Shown: positions 10,310 to 21,910, counted from the stretch's first letter. The stretch is 64,000 nt of DNA from Rothia amarae (GCF_014705945.2 NZ_CP061538.1:1364001-1428000); one strand, 5' to 3'. The notes: a model not told the origin generated them from the sequence alone. Numbers and translations are program-made.

Positions 10310-11953
10310 CTACTCCCCCTGCCTCTGGTTTGCGCGGGCTATTCGTCGATCTACTTCCATCGTGGTGGAGATGATATAGACCTCTCGAAGGTGTTCTAAC
10401 ACGCCGGGATTCCCAGCGTATTTCTCCAACTGATTGAAAATGAATTGCTGGCTCGGCTCATCTACAGAGTTAACCGGCTCGGTGAGAACGAGAACGGGTT
10501 TTTTCTGCGCGTAGGCGCGAGCAAGTGCCAGGCGCTGCCGTTGACCGCCGGAGAGGTTTGTACCTTCTGCGCTGATTTCAGCTAACCAATAGTCAGTAGG
10601 GTTTTCGCCACCGAGGCGGTGCGCTATTTCCAAAGAGTCGGTGAGTTTCAAGTATTCTTCGCGTTCATCGATGGTCAACGCAGGTGGGCCCGACGTCAGA
10701 TGGTCTTCGAGTGTGCCGGCAAATATCATGGGATTGGGCTCGGAGAGTAAAATTTCCTCGCGGTTGTCGCTGTTTACACGCAAGTATTCCACCAGCGTTT
10801 CGGCATATTCCTGCGCTGTAAGACCCACCGAACGGGGGTTAATGTAGACCACCCGTCGCGTTTCTGCGTTCAATCTCAACTGAGCGAAGGACGCTGGTAG
10901 GGGCTGAGAACTGCCAGCATGTTCGTGAGATTGAGAGGCCAACGATGCCGTCGGTTCGGAGCGCTTTTCTAACCCGACAATGCGGCGGTGGGCTACTTTT
11001 GCGTCGCGGTAAATCAGCAGAAACATTTCAACTGCCCAAATGGGACCCACCATCATCGCAAGAACACCTGAAACGGTCACCAGATGACTAGGATCAATAC
11101 TGGTTATCCATGCGCCATTCAGGGTGTGTCCCCGGAGGGCGAGAGCAATGGTGACCGTGGTGGTACAGCCAATGAGGAATACTCGGGCAGCCCCTTGCCA
11201 GGAATGGACTCTCTCATAGGCGAGCTGTGCTTTTCGTACGTCAAGTGCCGAGGTGCGATAGCGTCCCAGCATGGTTTGTCCAGCGCCCAACCCGACGATG
11301 GTACGAATAGAGGTAGCTATATCGCTGGCCTTTGAGGTGCTGATTCCGATTTTATCGCGGAAAATCTCAGCACGTTGCTCGAGAATTTTGGAGATGCGGG
11401 TCAGCAGTACAATCGTCAGAATCATTCCGCCTAAACCAGAGACCGCGAGTAAGGGGCTGAGTAGCCAGAGTTGGATGGTTCCAAAAAATGCGATAGCGAA
11501 GGATGAGAATGCCTGATTCAGCGGTTGCAATGTGTTTGCAACATTTCTGGTGTCTTTGTTGATGACCGCCACGATGGCGCCGGGGTCACCCGCTTGAGAA
11601 GAACGTGGAACGAGGGAACCTGCGTACAGTTTCCAATCGCGTTCGAGCATGACGATGGTGCGAAAGCAGGTGCCCCATCCTATCTTTTCGTTCAAGGAGA
11701 GAAAGAGCACCAGCAAACATAACCCGGTGATATCAATCCAGGCTTGCTGCACATCACCTATGGTGAAAAGTTCGATGATGCGAGCGACCAGCGCTGGCAT
11801 AAACACTAAGGCTGTGCCAGATATGGTCTCTGTGATAAAGGGCAAGATAAAGCGCCACTTGGGGTAGCGAAATCCGGGTGGAATGAGACTAAAACGGGGG
11901 TTATCTTCTGCGTTTTGAAGAGAGTTCTGCTCTGAAATTTTTTTTGAAGGCAC
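10310..11953 (-). CDS. ABC exporter subunit with degenerate ATPase (no Walker A)
   Basis: ABC half-transporter, 547 aa, with an N-terminal six-helix membrane domain and a shortened ATPase domain. The signature LSGGQRQRLALARAYA is intact, but the expected P-loop region reads VVYINPRSVGLT with no GxxGxGK. Walker B reads VLVLTEP, with Thr in place of Asp, and the switch region IISTTME has no His. It therefore should not hydrolyse ATP alone and probably supplies the signature to the partner's Walker A/B. The start is GTG 11953 with AAGGA eight bases upstream. It is first in the operon of exporter pair plus phosphotransferase. The losses look like specialisation, because the reading frame and membrane domain are intact. 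Confidence 0.87.
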   Translation of the reverse strand: MPSKKISEQNSLQNAEDNPRFSLIPPGFRYPKWRFILPFITETISGTALVFMPALVARIIELFTIGDVQQAWIDITGLCLLVLFLSLNEKIGWGTCFRTIVMLERDWKLYAGSLVPRSSQAGDPGAIVAVINKDTRNVANTLQPLNQAFSSFAIAFFGTIQLWLLSPLLAVSGLGGMILTIVLLTRISKILEQRAEIFRDKIGISTSKASDIATSIRTIVGLGAGQTMLGRYRTSALDVRKAQLAYERVHSWQGAARVFLIGCTTTVTIALALRGHTLNGAWITSIDPSHLVTVSGVLAMMVGPIWAVEMFLLIYRDAKVAHRRIVGLEKRSEPTASLASQSHEHAGSSQPLPASFAQLRLNAETRRVVYINPRSVGLTAQEYAETLVEYLRVNSDNREEILLSEPNPMIFAGTLEDHLTSGPPALTIDEREEYLKLTDSLEIAHRLGGENPTDYWLAEISAEGTNLSGGQRQRLALARAYAQKKPVLVLTEPVNSVDEPSQQFIFNQLEKYAGNPGVLEHLREVYIISTTMEVDRRIARANQRQGE

Positions 11954-12151
11954 GACTTTATTCCTTGGGTGAAAACGAAAAGATGATGATTTATGCGGAA
12001 TAAAGATCGTTGTTCATCGTGAACGTCCTTTTGGAAAGGGAATACAGACAGTTATGATAAGCATCACTTTACCCCAAAATTCTTGGCTGAGAGATAAAGG
12101 CGCCCTGAAACTTCTCAACATTTCTTCCCGGCTCGATAAACTAGTGCCATC

Positions 12152-14755
12152 ATGAAAAAAATTCTCGAGTACCTTGACCCCAAACTGGCAGAGTCCTCCC
12201 ACCACTACTTCCGCGGCGATTTCGCGTCGAATCCGCTCTCCAGCGATGAAATCTACGAAGCATTTCTTGAGTGGATTTCTGCCCGCGGAATGGAGTTATA
12301 CCCTGCCCAGGATGAGGCGGTTCTTGAAATTGCGGGCGGTTCCAACGTCATTCTGGCAACTCCCACGGGCTCTGGAAAATCTACGGTTGCCATGGCTGCA
12401 CATTTTGCCGGTCTTGCAACAGGGCAACGTTCTTATTACACCGCGCCCATCAAGGCTTTGGTGAGCGAAAAGTTTTTTGACCTCGTTGAGATTTTTGGTG
12501 CCGAGAACGTCGGTATGGTCACCGGCGATTCATCCATTAATTCAAATGCGCCGATTATTTGTTGCACCGCAGAAATTCTTGCCAACATTGTGCTTCGTGA
12601 AGGGCCGGGTGCAGATTTATGCCAGGTCATCATGGACGAGTTTCACTTCTATTCAGATCCTCAACGTGGATGGGCTTGGCAGACTCCCCTACTCGACCTA
12701 CCCCAGGCACAGTTCCTGCTAATGAGCGCCACTTTGGGGGATACCACTCGCTTCGAAAAGGACCTCACTGAGTTGACGGGACGTCCCACTGCGCTCGTCA
12801 CCTCAAAGACCAGGCCTATCCCCCTGCATTTCTACTACTCCACAGAACCTGTCCAAGAGGCAGTATCTGAACTTGTTTCTACCGGTCAGACACCGGTATA
12901 TATCGTTCACTTCTCGCAGCTACAAGCCATTGATACTGCAAGTGCGCTGATGAGTGTTTCAATCGCGTCCAAATCGGATAAAGAGCGTATCAATGAACTG
13001 CTGGAAAATTTCCGCTTTTCTGCTGGATTTGGCAAAACCTTGCAACGTCTGGTCAAGAACGGAATCGGTGTGCACCACGCAGGCATGTTGCCAAAGTATC
13101 GCCGCCTGGTAGAACAGCTTGCACAAGCAGGACTGCTGAAGGTTATTTGCGGTACCGACACCTTGGGCGTAGGCATCAACGTACCCATCCGTACCGTCCT
13201 GATTACCGCGCTCTCCAAATACGATGGACAGCGTACCCGCCGTCTTAAAGCCCGCGAATTCCATCAGATCGCAGGACGCGCGGGCCGCGCCGGATTCGAT
13301 ACGGCCGGTACCGTCGTGGTTCAGGCACCTGAACACGACATTGAAAATGAGCGCCTCGAAGCAAAAGCCCGTGAAAAATTCGCAGGTGATGAAAAGAAAA
13401 TGAACCAGTCACTACGCGGCAAGAAGAAAAAGCCACCGCAGGGATTCGTCGCCTGGTCGAAGAAGACTTTCGAACAGCTGGTAGAGGCTGAGCCAGAAGC
13501 ACTGACCGGCTCTTTTGATATCACCCACTCCATGTTGCTGAATATTCTGCAGCGCGAAGAAGACCCGTTTAGGGTAGTCCGCCATTTGCTCACTGCCAAT
13601 CATGAGCCGCCCGTCAAGCAACGCCAGCTCATGCGTAAGGCACTCGGAATTTACCGAGAACTCCTTGCAGGAGGTGTGGTTGAACGTCTCGATGAACCCG
13701 ATGAATTTGGGCGCAACGTACGTCTGACCGTGCAACTGCAAGAGAACTTCGCTCTCAATCAGCCGCTCTCCCCCTTCGCGTTGGCATCTCTCTCCCTACT
13801 GGATAAAGAATCTGAGACATACGCTCTCGACGCTGTGTCCATCATCGAAGCGACCCTGGAGAATCCCCGCCAGGTGCTCAATATGCAAGAGAAGAAAGCG
13901 AAGTCTGAAGCTCTTGCCGAAATGAAGGCAGAGGGCATGGACTACAACGAGCGCATGCGCGAACTCGACGAGGTCACCTATGCTAAACCGCTTCAAGAAA
14001 CTCTCGAAGCTGCTTTCGAGACCTATCGTTCGAGTGCGCCGTGGATGAGCGAATTCGAAGTAGCACCCAAATCAGTAGTGCGCGATATGTACGAGCGGGC
14101 CATGGATTTTGGCTCCTACGTGCAGTATTACTCGTTGGACCGCTCCGAAGGCATTTTGCTGCGCTACCTCTCCGACGCCTATAAGGCGCTGCGGCAGACG
14201 GTACCGCTTTCAGCTTTGACCGAAGAACTCACCGACATCATAGAGTGGTTAGGCGAAATTATTCGCCAGACCGACTCCTCCTTGGTGGATGAATGGGAAC
14301 GTCTGGCAGCGGGTGAAGACCCTCTGAAGGTACGTGAGGAAGAAGAAACCATCGGCGAAGAAACAGCGCCGGTTGTCACCGGTAATCCCCGCGCTTTCAA
14401 AGTCATGATCCGCAATGCTCTCTTCCGCCGCGTCGAACTATTCGCCGACGAAAAAGACCGAATCTTGGGAGAAATGGACGGCGAATCCGGCTGGGACGCA
14501 GACCGCTGGGCTGATGCTCTCGATGAGTATTTCGACGAATACGACGACATTTTCACCGACGCCGCAGCCCGATCGCCGCACCTGGTTGCCATCGATGAAA
14601 ACGTTAAAGAACATCCCGGCATGTGGAAGGTGACCCAATCTTTCTCTGATCCCGAGGATAACCACGACTTCGGTATCCGAGCAAATGTTGATTTGAAGGC
14701 TTCCGACAAGGCGGGTCTGCCCGTCCTTCGCATCACTCACGTAGGAGCACTCTAA
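12152..14755 (+). CDS. Ski2-like DExH-box RNA helicase (DUF3516-type C-terminus)
   Basis: Superfamily 2 helicase of 867 aa resembling Mtr4/Ski2-like proteins of actinobacteria. Motif I is ATPTGSGKST, motif II MDEFHF (a DEFH variant of DExH), motif III SATLGD and motif VI HQIAGRAGRAG; VGINVPIRTV is also conserved. About 400 residues follow the helicase core, matching the DUF3516 region in known relatives. It probably unwinds structured RNA in turnover, but the biological substrate is not established for the family in bacteria. There is no ribosome site before ATG 12152; a TAAACT hexamer (12137-12142) raises the possibility of a very short or absent 5' leader. The stop abuts the next gene. Confidence 0.88.
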   Translation: MKKILEYLDPKLAESSHHYFRGDFASNPLSSDEIYEAFLEWISARGMELYPAQDEAVLEIAGGSNVILATPTGSGKSTVAMAAHFAGLATGQRSYYTAPIKALVSEKFFDLVEIFGAENVGMVTGDSSINSNAPIICCTAEILANIVLREGPGADLCQVIMDEFHFYSDPQRGWAWQTPLLDLPQAQFLLMSATLGDTTRFEKDLTELTGRPTALVTSKTRPIPLHFYYSTEPVQEAVSELVSTGQTPVYIVHFSQLQAIDTASALMSVSIASKSDKERINELLENFRFSAGFGKTLQRLVKNGIGVHHAGMLPKYRRLVEQLAQAGLLKVICGTDTLGVGINVPIRTVLITALSKYDGQRTRRLKAREFHQIAGRAGRAGFDTAGTVVVQAPEHDIENERLEAKAREKFAGDEKKMNQSLRGKKKKPPQGFVAWSKKTFEQLVEAEPEALTGSFDITHSMLLNILQREEDPFRVVRHLLTANHEPPVKQRQLMRKALGIYRELLAGGVVERLDEPDEFGRNVRLTVQLQENFALNQPLSPFALASLSLLDKESETYALDAVSIIEATLENPRQVLNMQEKKAKSEALAEMKAEGMDYNERMRELDEVTYAKPLQETLEAAFETYRSSAPWMSEFEVAPKSVVRDMYERAMDFGSYVQYYSLDRSEGILLRYLSDAYKALRQTVPLSALTEELTDIIEWLGEIIRQTDSSLVDEWERLAAGEDPLKVREEEETIGEETAPVVTGNPRAFKVMIRNALFRRVELFADEKDRILGEMDGESGWDADRWADALDEYFDEYDDIFTDAAARSPHLVAIDENVKEHPGMWKVTQSFSDPEDNHDFGIRANVDLKASDKAGLPVLRITHVGAL

Positions 14756-16165
14756 ATGGTTTTAGCTCTATCCCCTCAACTTCCGGTTCCCTCTCATCAA
14801 GTGGGAGCAACCGTCGCCGTCGGAGATTTTGCGCTCACCGACCATTACTTTTCGGTACCGGTAACCCACGGGTTGGTGTACTCGCTGGGGCGTGAAGCGG
14901 CAGAAAACCATCCGCTGGCTCAACGAACTCTCACAGTGTTTGCCCGTGAAGTAGTCAATACGTCATCTGAGCTGACCATCAGCCCCGAAAACCGCCCCTT
15001 CATGGTCTATTTGCAAGGTGGACCGGGCGGCAAAAGCCCCCGACCCACCATAGACTCCGGATGGGTCCACGAACTCTCTAAAACCCACCGCATCGTGCTT
15101 CTCGATCAGCGTGGCACCGGACTTTCCACGCCGCTTTCAGCCCCTTCCATCCTTGCCCAAGGCTCCGTGAGAGAGCAGGAACAGTACCTCGAACTCTTCC
15201 GCGCCGATTCGATCATCGCCGACGCCGAAGTCATCCGCTCATATCTTCTAGCTGAAAGAAAAGATCAGCGATGGTCCACCATGGGCCAAAGCTTCGGCGG
15301 CTTCCTCACGCTCTCCTATCTCTCATTCGCGCCCGAATCCCTCAGAGATTCCCGCATGACAGCAGGCCTAGCCCCCATCCGTGCACATATCGACGACGTC
15401 TACCGGCATACCCTTGAGCGCGTCAAAGAACGCAACGAAGAATTCTACGGCTGGTACCCCCAAGACCGCGTTCTCGCAGCTCGAATTGCCGAATTTATTC
15501 GCGAGAAGAAGCCAACCCTTCCCACCGGTGAAACACTCACCGACCATCGCTTCCAGATGCTCGGCGCATACCTCGGTGGAAACGCACGAGTACGCGAACT
15601 GCACTACATCCTCGAAACCGCTTTCGCAGAATCGAACAATTACCTCTCGGCGCAATTCCTCAGCTCCGTCAGCGAAATTGTATCCTTCGCTTCCGCCCCG
15701 CTTTACGGACTCCTCCACGAATCGATTTACGCCGACGGTTCCGCTCAGGGAGCTTCCCCCTCCCCCGCACCCACCAATTGGTCGGCAGCGCGCATGGCGA
15801 ATGCCCGAGATGATTTCTCACCCGAAGCTGAAACGCTCTTATTTACCGGCGAGCACATCTTCCCCTGGTACTTCGAAGAAGACCCCGCCCTTGCACCGCT
15901 CCACGACGTCGCCCACGCGCTCGCTGAAAAAGACGACTGGGGCAAGCTATACGACCACGAACAGTTTGCCCAAAATACCGTACCGTTGGTTGCTGCTGTC
16001 TATCGCCCCGATATCTATGTGGACTATGAACACTCCATGAAAACAGCACAGGCAGTAGCGAATACTCGCGTCTGGTCATCGGACACCCACCACCACGATG
16101 GGCTCAGCGCTGACGGCACGGCGATTCTTACGCATCTGAAGAATCTGCTGGCTGATAACCGGTAG
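14756..16165 (+). CDS. Alpha/beta hydrolase, prolyl aminopeptidase-like
   Basis: Serine hydrolase of 469 aa resembling the proline iminopeptidase (peptidase S33) group. The oxyanion region is YLQGGPGGKSPR, followed by VLLDQRGTGLS. The nucleophile is the Ser of MGQSFGG, and a late His is available in SSDTHHHDGLSA. The family removes N-terminal proline from peptides or hydrolyses amides; the true substrate is not known. No signal peptide, so cytoplasmic. ATG follows directly on the TAA of the helicase gene, which indicates co-transcription and coupling. The length, longer than the classical roughly 310 aa enzymes, matches the long actinobacterial/tricorn-type subgroup. Confidence 0.86.
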   Translation: MVLALSPQLPVPSHQVGATVAVGDFALTDHYFSVPVTHGLVYSLGREAAENHPLAQRTLTVFAREVVNTSSELTISPENRPFMVYLQGGPGGKSPRPTIDSGWVHELSKTHRIVLLDQRGTGLSTPLSAPSILAQGSVREQEQYLELFRADSIIADAEVIRSYLLAERKDQRWSTMGQSFGGFLTLSYLSFAPESLRDSRMTAGLAPIRAHIDDVYRHTLERVKERNEEFYGWYPQDRVLAARIAEFIREKKPTLPTGETLTDHRFQMLGAYLGGNARVRELHYILETAFAESNNYLSAQFLSSVSEIVSFASAPLYGLLHESIYADGSAQGASPSPAPTNWSAARMANARDDFSPEAETLLFTGEHIFPWYFEEDPALAPLHDVAHALAEKDDWGKLYDHEQFAQNTVPLVAAVYRPDIYVDYEHSMKTAQAVANTRVWSSDTHHHDGLSADGTAILTHLKNLLADNR

Positions 16166-16206
16166 ACTGGGTCGCATTCGCATTTTTATTTAGAGGGGGA
16201 ATTCGC

Positions 16207-17421
16207 GTGGTTACACGTGCACAATTTCTAGGCGGTACAGCACTGGGAGTGCTTGCCGCATCCATGACAGCAACCAGCGCTTCGGCAGACAGCTCTGACC
16301 GTATGCTCATCGCCACCGACGAAGGGATCAATCCCGGGGACGACGCTGTCAACAACAAAATCAACAAACTCATAGATCGCCTAGCGGGCGACGGCGGCGG
16401 GGCAATCATCTTTCCTCCGGGAATTTACAACGTTGATTCTGACGGCATTCAGCTCAAAAACCAGGTCAGCATCATGGGCTTGGGGGAAGCAACCCAATTT
16501 CGCCCCGTAGGCGAGTGGAAGGAACTTGCCGGCGTCTTTCGCATTGGATCGCATAGCTCCCCCTCTTCTGATCCTGTGTACCGCACCGGAATTCACAATC
16601 TCTCCATCAAAACCGGCGAAGATTCAATGGCTCATACCGATGCCATCCCTAACACCGTGGGTATTCTCTTTAACACTTCAAACGGCGATAAGCCGGCGGA
16701 TCCAGATGCGGCGCACCGCATTTCAGGTATTACACTATGGGATTTGGATATGGGGATTATCCTCAAAGGAAAAGATGACCAGGGTTGCACGGTCAGCGAC
16801 ATCCGCGGACGCCGTTTTCTACGTACAGCGCTACAGGTGGGTGAAATTGGGGCCGAAGGCGGAGCGGACAATCAGTTCTCCATGATTGATTTTTCCTCTG
16901 CAAATTTGTCACGCCTCGATTGCGCCACCATCGAAATTTATACGTCCAATTGTTCATTTTCCCAGGTCAAAAGCTGGTATTCAAAACGTACGATGAGCTT
17001 TGATGAGGCAGTCAAAGCCGGTTCCGGTTACTACGTTAAGGGAACCCGTAACACGTTCAGCCAGTGCGATGCCCAGGACAATGGTGGTCACGGTTTCGTG
17101 CTCGAATACCCCAACAACACTCTGATGAACTGCGTTTCAGATTCCAACGGTTATGCCGAAAACGTTTCGGGCAAGGCTAATCCCTCAGAAGCACACGGTT
17201 TCCATATCCTTTCCGGTGCGCATGGGACTCAGCTCATTGGATGTCAGTCCTTCAACCGGACAAAGGATAAGCCTGGCCAAAAGATTGGTTTCTGGATTGA
17301 TAATTCTAATACGCAGGTAACTCTTATTGGTTCTGCTGCCGACAATACAGAAGCCGCTGCGCAAACAGGTTCATTGAATCAATCGCAGAAGACAGTGCTC
17401 AATACAGACGATAAGAAGTAA
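16207..17421 (+). CDS. Secreted right-handed beta-helix protein
   Basis: Exported protein of 404 aa. The N-terminus (TRAQFLGG, then a hydrophobic stretch ending SASA) looks like a signal peptide of twin-arginine shape but has only one Arg of the pair. The mature part begins with a pectate-lyase-superfamily-type block (GGGAIIFPPGIYNVDSDG) and continues as short beta-strand repeats typical of parallel beta-helices. Such folds occur in polysaccharide lyases, glycosidases and adhesins; no catalytic residues can be assigned. GTG start at 16207 with AGAGGGGG seven bases upstream. It follows the peptidase gene by 41 bp and ends at a strong terminator. Confidence 0.75.
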   Translation: MVTRAQFLGGTALGVLAASMTATSASADSSDRMLIATDEGINPGDDAVNNKINKLIDRLAGDGGGAIIFPPGIYNVDSDGIQLKNQVSIMGLGEATQFRPVGEWKELAGVFRIGSHSSPSSDPVYRTGIHNLSIKTGEDSMAHTDAIPNTVGILFNTSNGDKPADPDAAHRISGITLWDLDMGIILKGKDDQGCTVSDIRGRRFLRTALQVGEIGAEGGADNQFSMIDFSSANLSRLDCATIEIYTSNCSFSQVKSWYSKRTMSFDEAVKAGSGYYVKGTRNTFSQCDAQDNGGHGFVLEYPNNTLMNCVSDSNGYAENVSGKANPSEAHGFHILSGAHGTQLIGCQSFNRTKDKPGQKIGFWIDNSNTQVTLIGSAADNTEAAAQTGSLNQSQKTVLNTDDKK

Positions 17422-17433
17422 CATTTCATCTAG

Positions 17434-17474
17434 CAAGAAGCCCTCAACACCGATTCGGTGTTGAGGGCTTCTTG
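17434..17474. terminator. Bidirectional terminator after the beta-helix gene and terC
   Basis: Twenty-base perfect inverted repeat (CAAGAAGCCCTCAACACCGA and its complement) with almost no loop, between converging genes. Confidence 0.88.
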
Positions 17475-17503
17475 GTATCTAACTTATTTCAAGCGATGAA
17501 TGA

Positions 17504-18703
17504 TTACTGTTGCATGTATGCTTCGTGTTCACCGCGAGCACGGGAAACTAAGTCTTGGAATTCTCGTTCTGAGTCAATCAGTTCGTCGCGGTATTTCTGA
17601 GGTACGTTACGAGACTTTGCGGTGGCGTCGTCCAGCTTTTTCTGTAGCTCGTTGCGTTCCTCAGTGGATGCGTTATCGGGAAGTTCCAGGTACTGCTCGG
17701 ATAGGCGCTGTACCTTTTGGATGGCAGCGAGTGCTTTGCCCTTGGGGCTCAGAAGCGATGCCAGAACGGTGATGGTCAAGATACCGATAATGACCGTGAG
17801 AGAAAGACCGATACTAACTTCCACTACGTGAACTGGCTGACCGTCGTTGATGAAGGACAGGGTGTTCTCGTGCAGGGCGTGGAGGAGCAACTTGACACCG
17901 ATGAAGGCGAGGATTGCAGAGAGACCCCAGGAGAGGTAAATCAGACGATCGAGCATTCCATCAATGAGGAAGTATAGCTGGCGCAGACCCATGAGGGAGA
18001 ATGCGGTAGCGGTGAAGACGATGTAGGATTCCTGGGTTAGACCGAAAATCGCGGGAATGGAGTCAAGTGCGAACAGAATATCTGTACCGCCGATAGCCAC
18101 CATCACCAGCAGCATGGGGGTCATAACCTTTTTGCCGTTTTCTACGGTGAAGAGCTTATCGCCATCGTAGTAATCGGTGGTGTGGAAAATCTTTTTCGCC
18201 AGACGAATGATGAAGTTGTTGGCTTCATCTTCCTCATCTTTATCGGTTACTTCGCCCTTGATAAGGTTGCCTGCGGTCCAGAGCAGAATAATACCGAAAA
18301 GGTAGAAGACCCAGCTCCAGCGCTCAATAGCCGCGGCACCTACCAGAATGAAGGCGGTGCGGGCGATCAAAGCAAAGACGATGCCAAAAAGCAGTACCTT
18401 CTGCTGATCTTCACGCGGAACCTTGAAAGAGCCCATAATGATCAAGAAAACGAAGAGGTTATCAACACTCAATGCTTTCTCGGTAATGTAGCCGCCGTAG
18501 TATTCTGCGCCGAACTGCGGGCCGTCCCAGATGAGGATGACCAGGCCGAAGAGTAGAGCGATACCTACGTAAAATGCTGACCAAACAGCGGCTTCTCTAA
18601 TAGTAGGTTCGTGCGGTTTGCGCACGTGAAAGAAAAAGTCATAGGCCAAAAGAGCCAAAATGACGGCGATTGTTACCGCCCATTGCAACCCAGAAATATG
18701 CAT
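17504..18703 (-). CDS. TerC-family integral membrane protein
   Basis: TerC/Alx-type membrane protein, 399 aa, with about eight hydrophobic segments and the family block EKALSVDNLFVF plus GTDILFALDSIPAIF, whose acidic residues are conserved in membranes. TerC proteins are linked to manganese export and metal loading of secreted proteins, formerly to tellurite resistance. I place the start at ATG 18703 (MHISGLQWAV) with AAAGG six bases upstream. The C-terminal roughly 90 residues are charged and probably cytoplasmic. The long leader upstream carries a manganese-riboswitch-like sequence, which supports a role in manganese balance. Confidence 0.9.
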   Translation of the reverse strand: MHISGLQWAVTIAVILALLAYDFFFHVRKPHEPTIREAAVWSAFYVGIALLFGLVILIWDGPQFGAEYYGGYITEKALSVDNLFVFLIIMGSFKVPREDQQKVLLFGIVFALIARTAFILVGAAAIERWSWVFYLFGIILLWTAGNLIKGEVTDKDEEDEANNFIIRLAKKIFHTTDYYDGDKLFTVENGKKVMTPMLLVMVAIGGTDILFALDSIPAIFGLTQESYIVFTATAFSLMGLRQLYFLIDGMLDRLIYLSWGLSAILAFIGVKLLLHALHENTLSFINDGQPVHVVEVSIGLSLTVIIGILTITVLASLLSPKGKALAAIQKVQRLSEQYLELPDNASTEERNELQKKLDDATAKSRNVPQKYRDELIDSEREFQDLVSRARGEHEAYMQQ

Positions 18704-18713
18704 GGGAGCCTTT

Positions 18714-18840
18714 CTTGTGGTGAGGATATGCCAGAAACCACAAGTCTCTCCCACCACCAATAGACGGTGGTTTTCTACTCCGGTTGAACATCTTTGGTCA
18801 ACGTGCTGACGAAATAGAAATTAGCGGGATACTCCCTTGC
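18714..18840 (-). promoter_or_regulatory. Candidate yybP-ykoY-like (manganese) riboswitch in the terC leader
   Basis: Reading the minus strand, the leader holds GGGAGTATCCCGC (18824-18836) and then TCGTCAGCACGTTGACC (18796-18812), which resemble the conserved loops seen in manganese-sensing leaders before actinobacterial terC genes. Downstream, CTTGTGG and CCACAAG (18738-18744 and 18714-18720) can pair into a hairpin ending right at the ribosome-binding site, a possible expression switch. The structure was judged by eye; the metal specificity is known only for the family. Confidence 0.55.
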
Positions 18841-18904
18841 TCGTGCTAGAAGTTTACCCTAGATAAGCGCACGTAGCTTAAGTTATTCCACGTGAGGTTA
18901 AGCA

Positions 18905-18944
18905 AATCCCCGTGTGCTGGCTATTCTGCCACCACACGGGGATT
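18905..18944 (-). terminator. Terminator of the NAD(P)-binding protein gene
   Basis: Hairpin with ATCCCCGTGTG and CACACGGGGAT arms, 22 bp past the stop of the minus-strand gene and upstream of the terC leader. Confidence 0.65.
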
Positions 18945-18966
18945 AATTCACAAGCAACTTAACTGT

Positions 18967-19596
18967 TTATTTACCTTGCGCCGTTTCTTCGTCCTGGGAA
19001 GCCACGGTAAAGCGTTCACGCATATGTTTGGGTGCTACAGCTTCATCAATTAGTGCAACTGCAAAATCTTCTGCCGAAACAAAACCACCGGCAGGGGTAT
19101 CTTTGCTTTCAAAATACAGACCGGTGCGAACGCCGGGAGCAATGACGAACGCAGGAGCGAGCATAGTCCACTTGAGCATGGAGGCATTCTCACGGTAATC
19201 ATCGAGGATTCCTCCAAATTTCTTGGCTTCGGAGCGGTATTCCTCGGGAAAATCAGGGGTGTTGTAGAAACGCTCACCTTCAGGATTCTCTAACGCACCG
19301 GCTCCGCCGACCACGATGAGGCGGCCGCTGGGCGCTGCGGCAATGAGCTGAGAGTGCAGGTTTTTCATGCTTTCATCGGACTGGTCTCGACCAGCGGTGG
19401 CGATAATAGTGGCATCGTGGCTGTTGATGACCTGGACCAATTCGGTGGTGTTGGTTGCGTCCAGAGAGTACCCGGTTGCTCCGTGGACGTCGTTGCCCTT
19501 GCGCGAGTAGGCATCTACTTCATGCGAGCGCCCTACTGCTTCTGCTATCGCCCGTGAACCTACCATTCCATTGGCACCAATAACTGCTATTTTCAT
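18967..19596 (-). CDS. NAD(P)-binding Rossmann-fold protein (SDR-a/NmrA-like)
   Basis: Protein of 209 aa that opens with the dinucleotide-binding motif MKIAVIGANGMVGSRAIAEA and continues with DATIIATAG and RLIVVGGAGAL, like NAD(P)H-binding atypical short-chain dehydrogenases (YwnB/NmrA-like). These act as reductases or redox sensors; no substrate can be named. The start at 19596 is set by AAAGGA seven bases upstream; nine upstream codons are not conserved in character. It stands alone between two terminators, so it is probably its own transcription unit. Confidence 0.82.
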   Translation of the reverse strand: MKIAVIGANGMVGSRAIAEAVGRSHEVDAYSRKGNDVHGATGYSLDATNTTELVQVINSHDATIIATAGRDQSDESMKNLHSQLIAAAPSGRLIVVGGAGALENPEGERFYNTPDFPEEYRSEAKKFGGILDDYRENASMLKWTMLAPAFVIAPGVRTGLYFESKDTPAGGFVSAEDFAVALIDEAVAPKHMRERFTVASQDEETAQGK

Positions 19597-19668
19597 TGCC
19601 GTATCCTTTCGTTTATTTTCCAACAGTCTTATTCTGTGTTGACCTTTTCAAAACCGATGTGCCTGTGA

Positions 19669-19705
19669 AAATATTCCCGAACGGTCTAAACGTTCGGGAA
19701 TATTT
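19669..19705 (-). terminator. Terminator downstream of uvrB
   Basis: Fifteen-base perfect inverted repeat (AAATATTCCCGAACG and complement) separated by seven bases, 50 bp after the uvrB stop. Confidence 0.85.
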
Positions 19706-19756
19706 CATAGTGAGACGGCTGAAGAATAATCTTTACAGAGTCCTGAATTCTATAGC

Positions 19757-21910
<2,154 letters not shown>

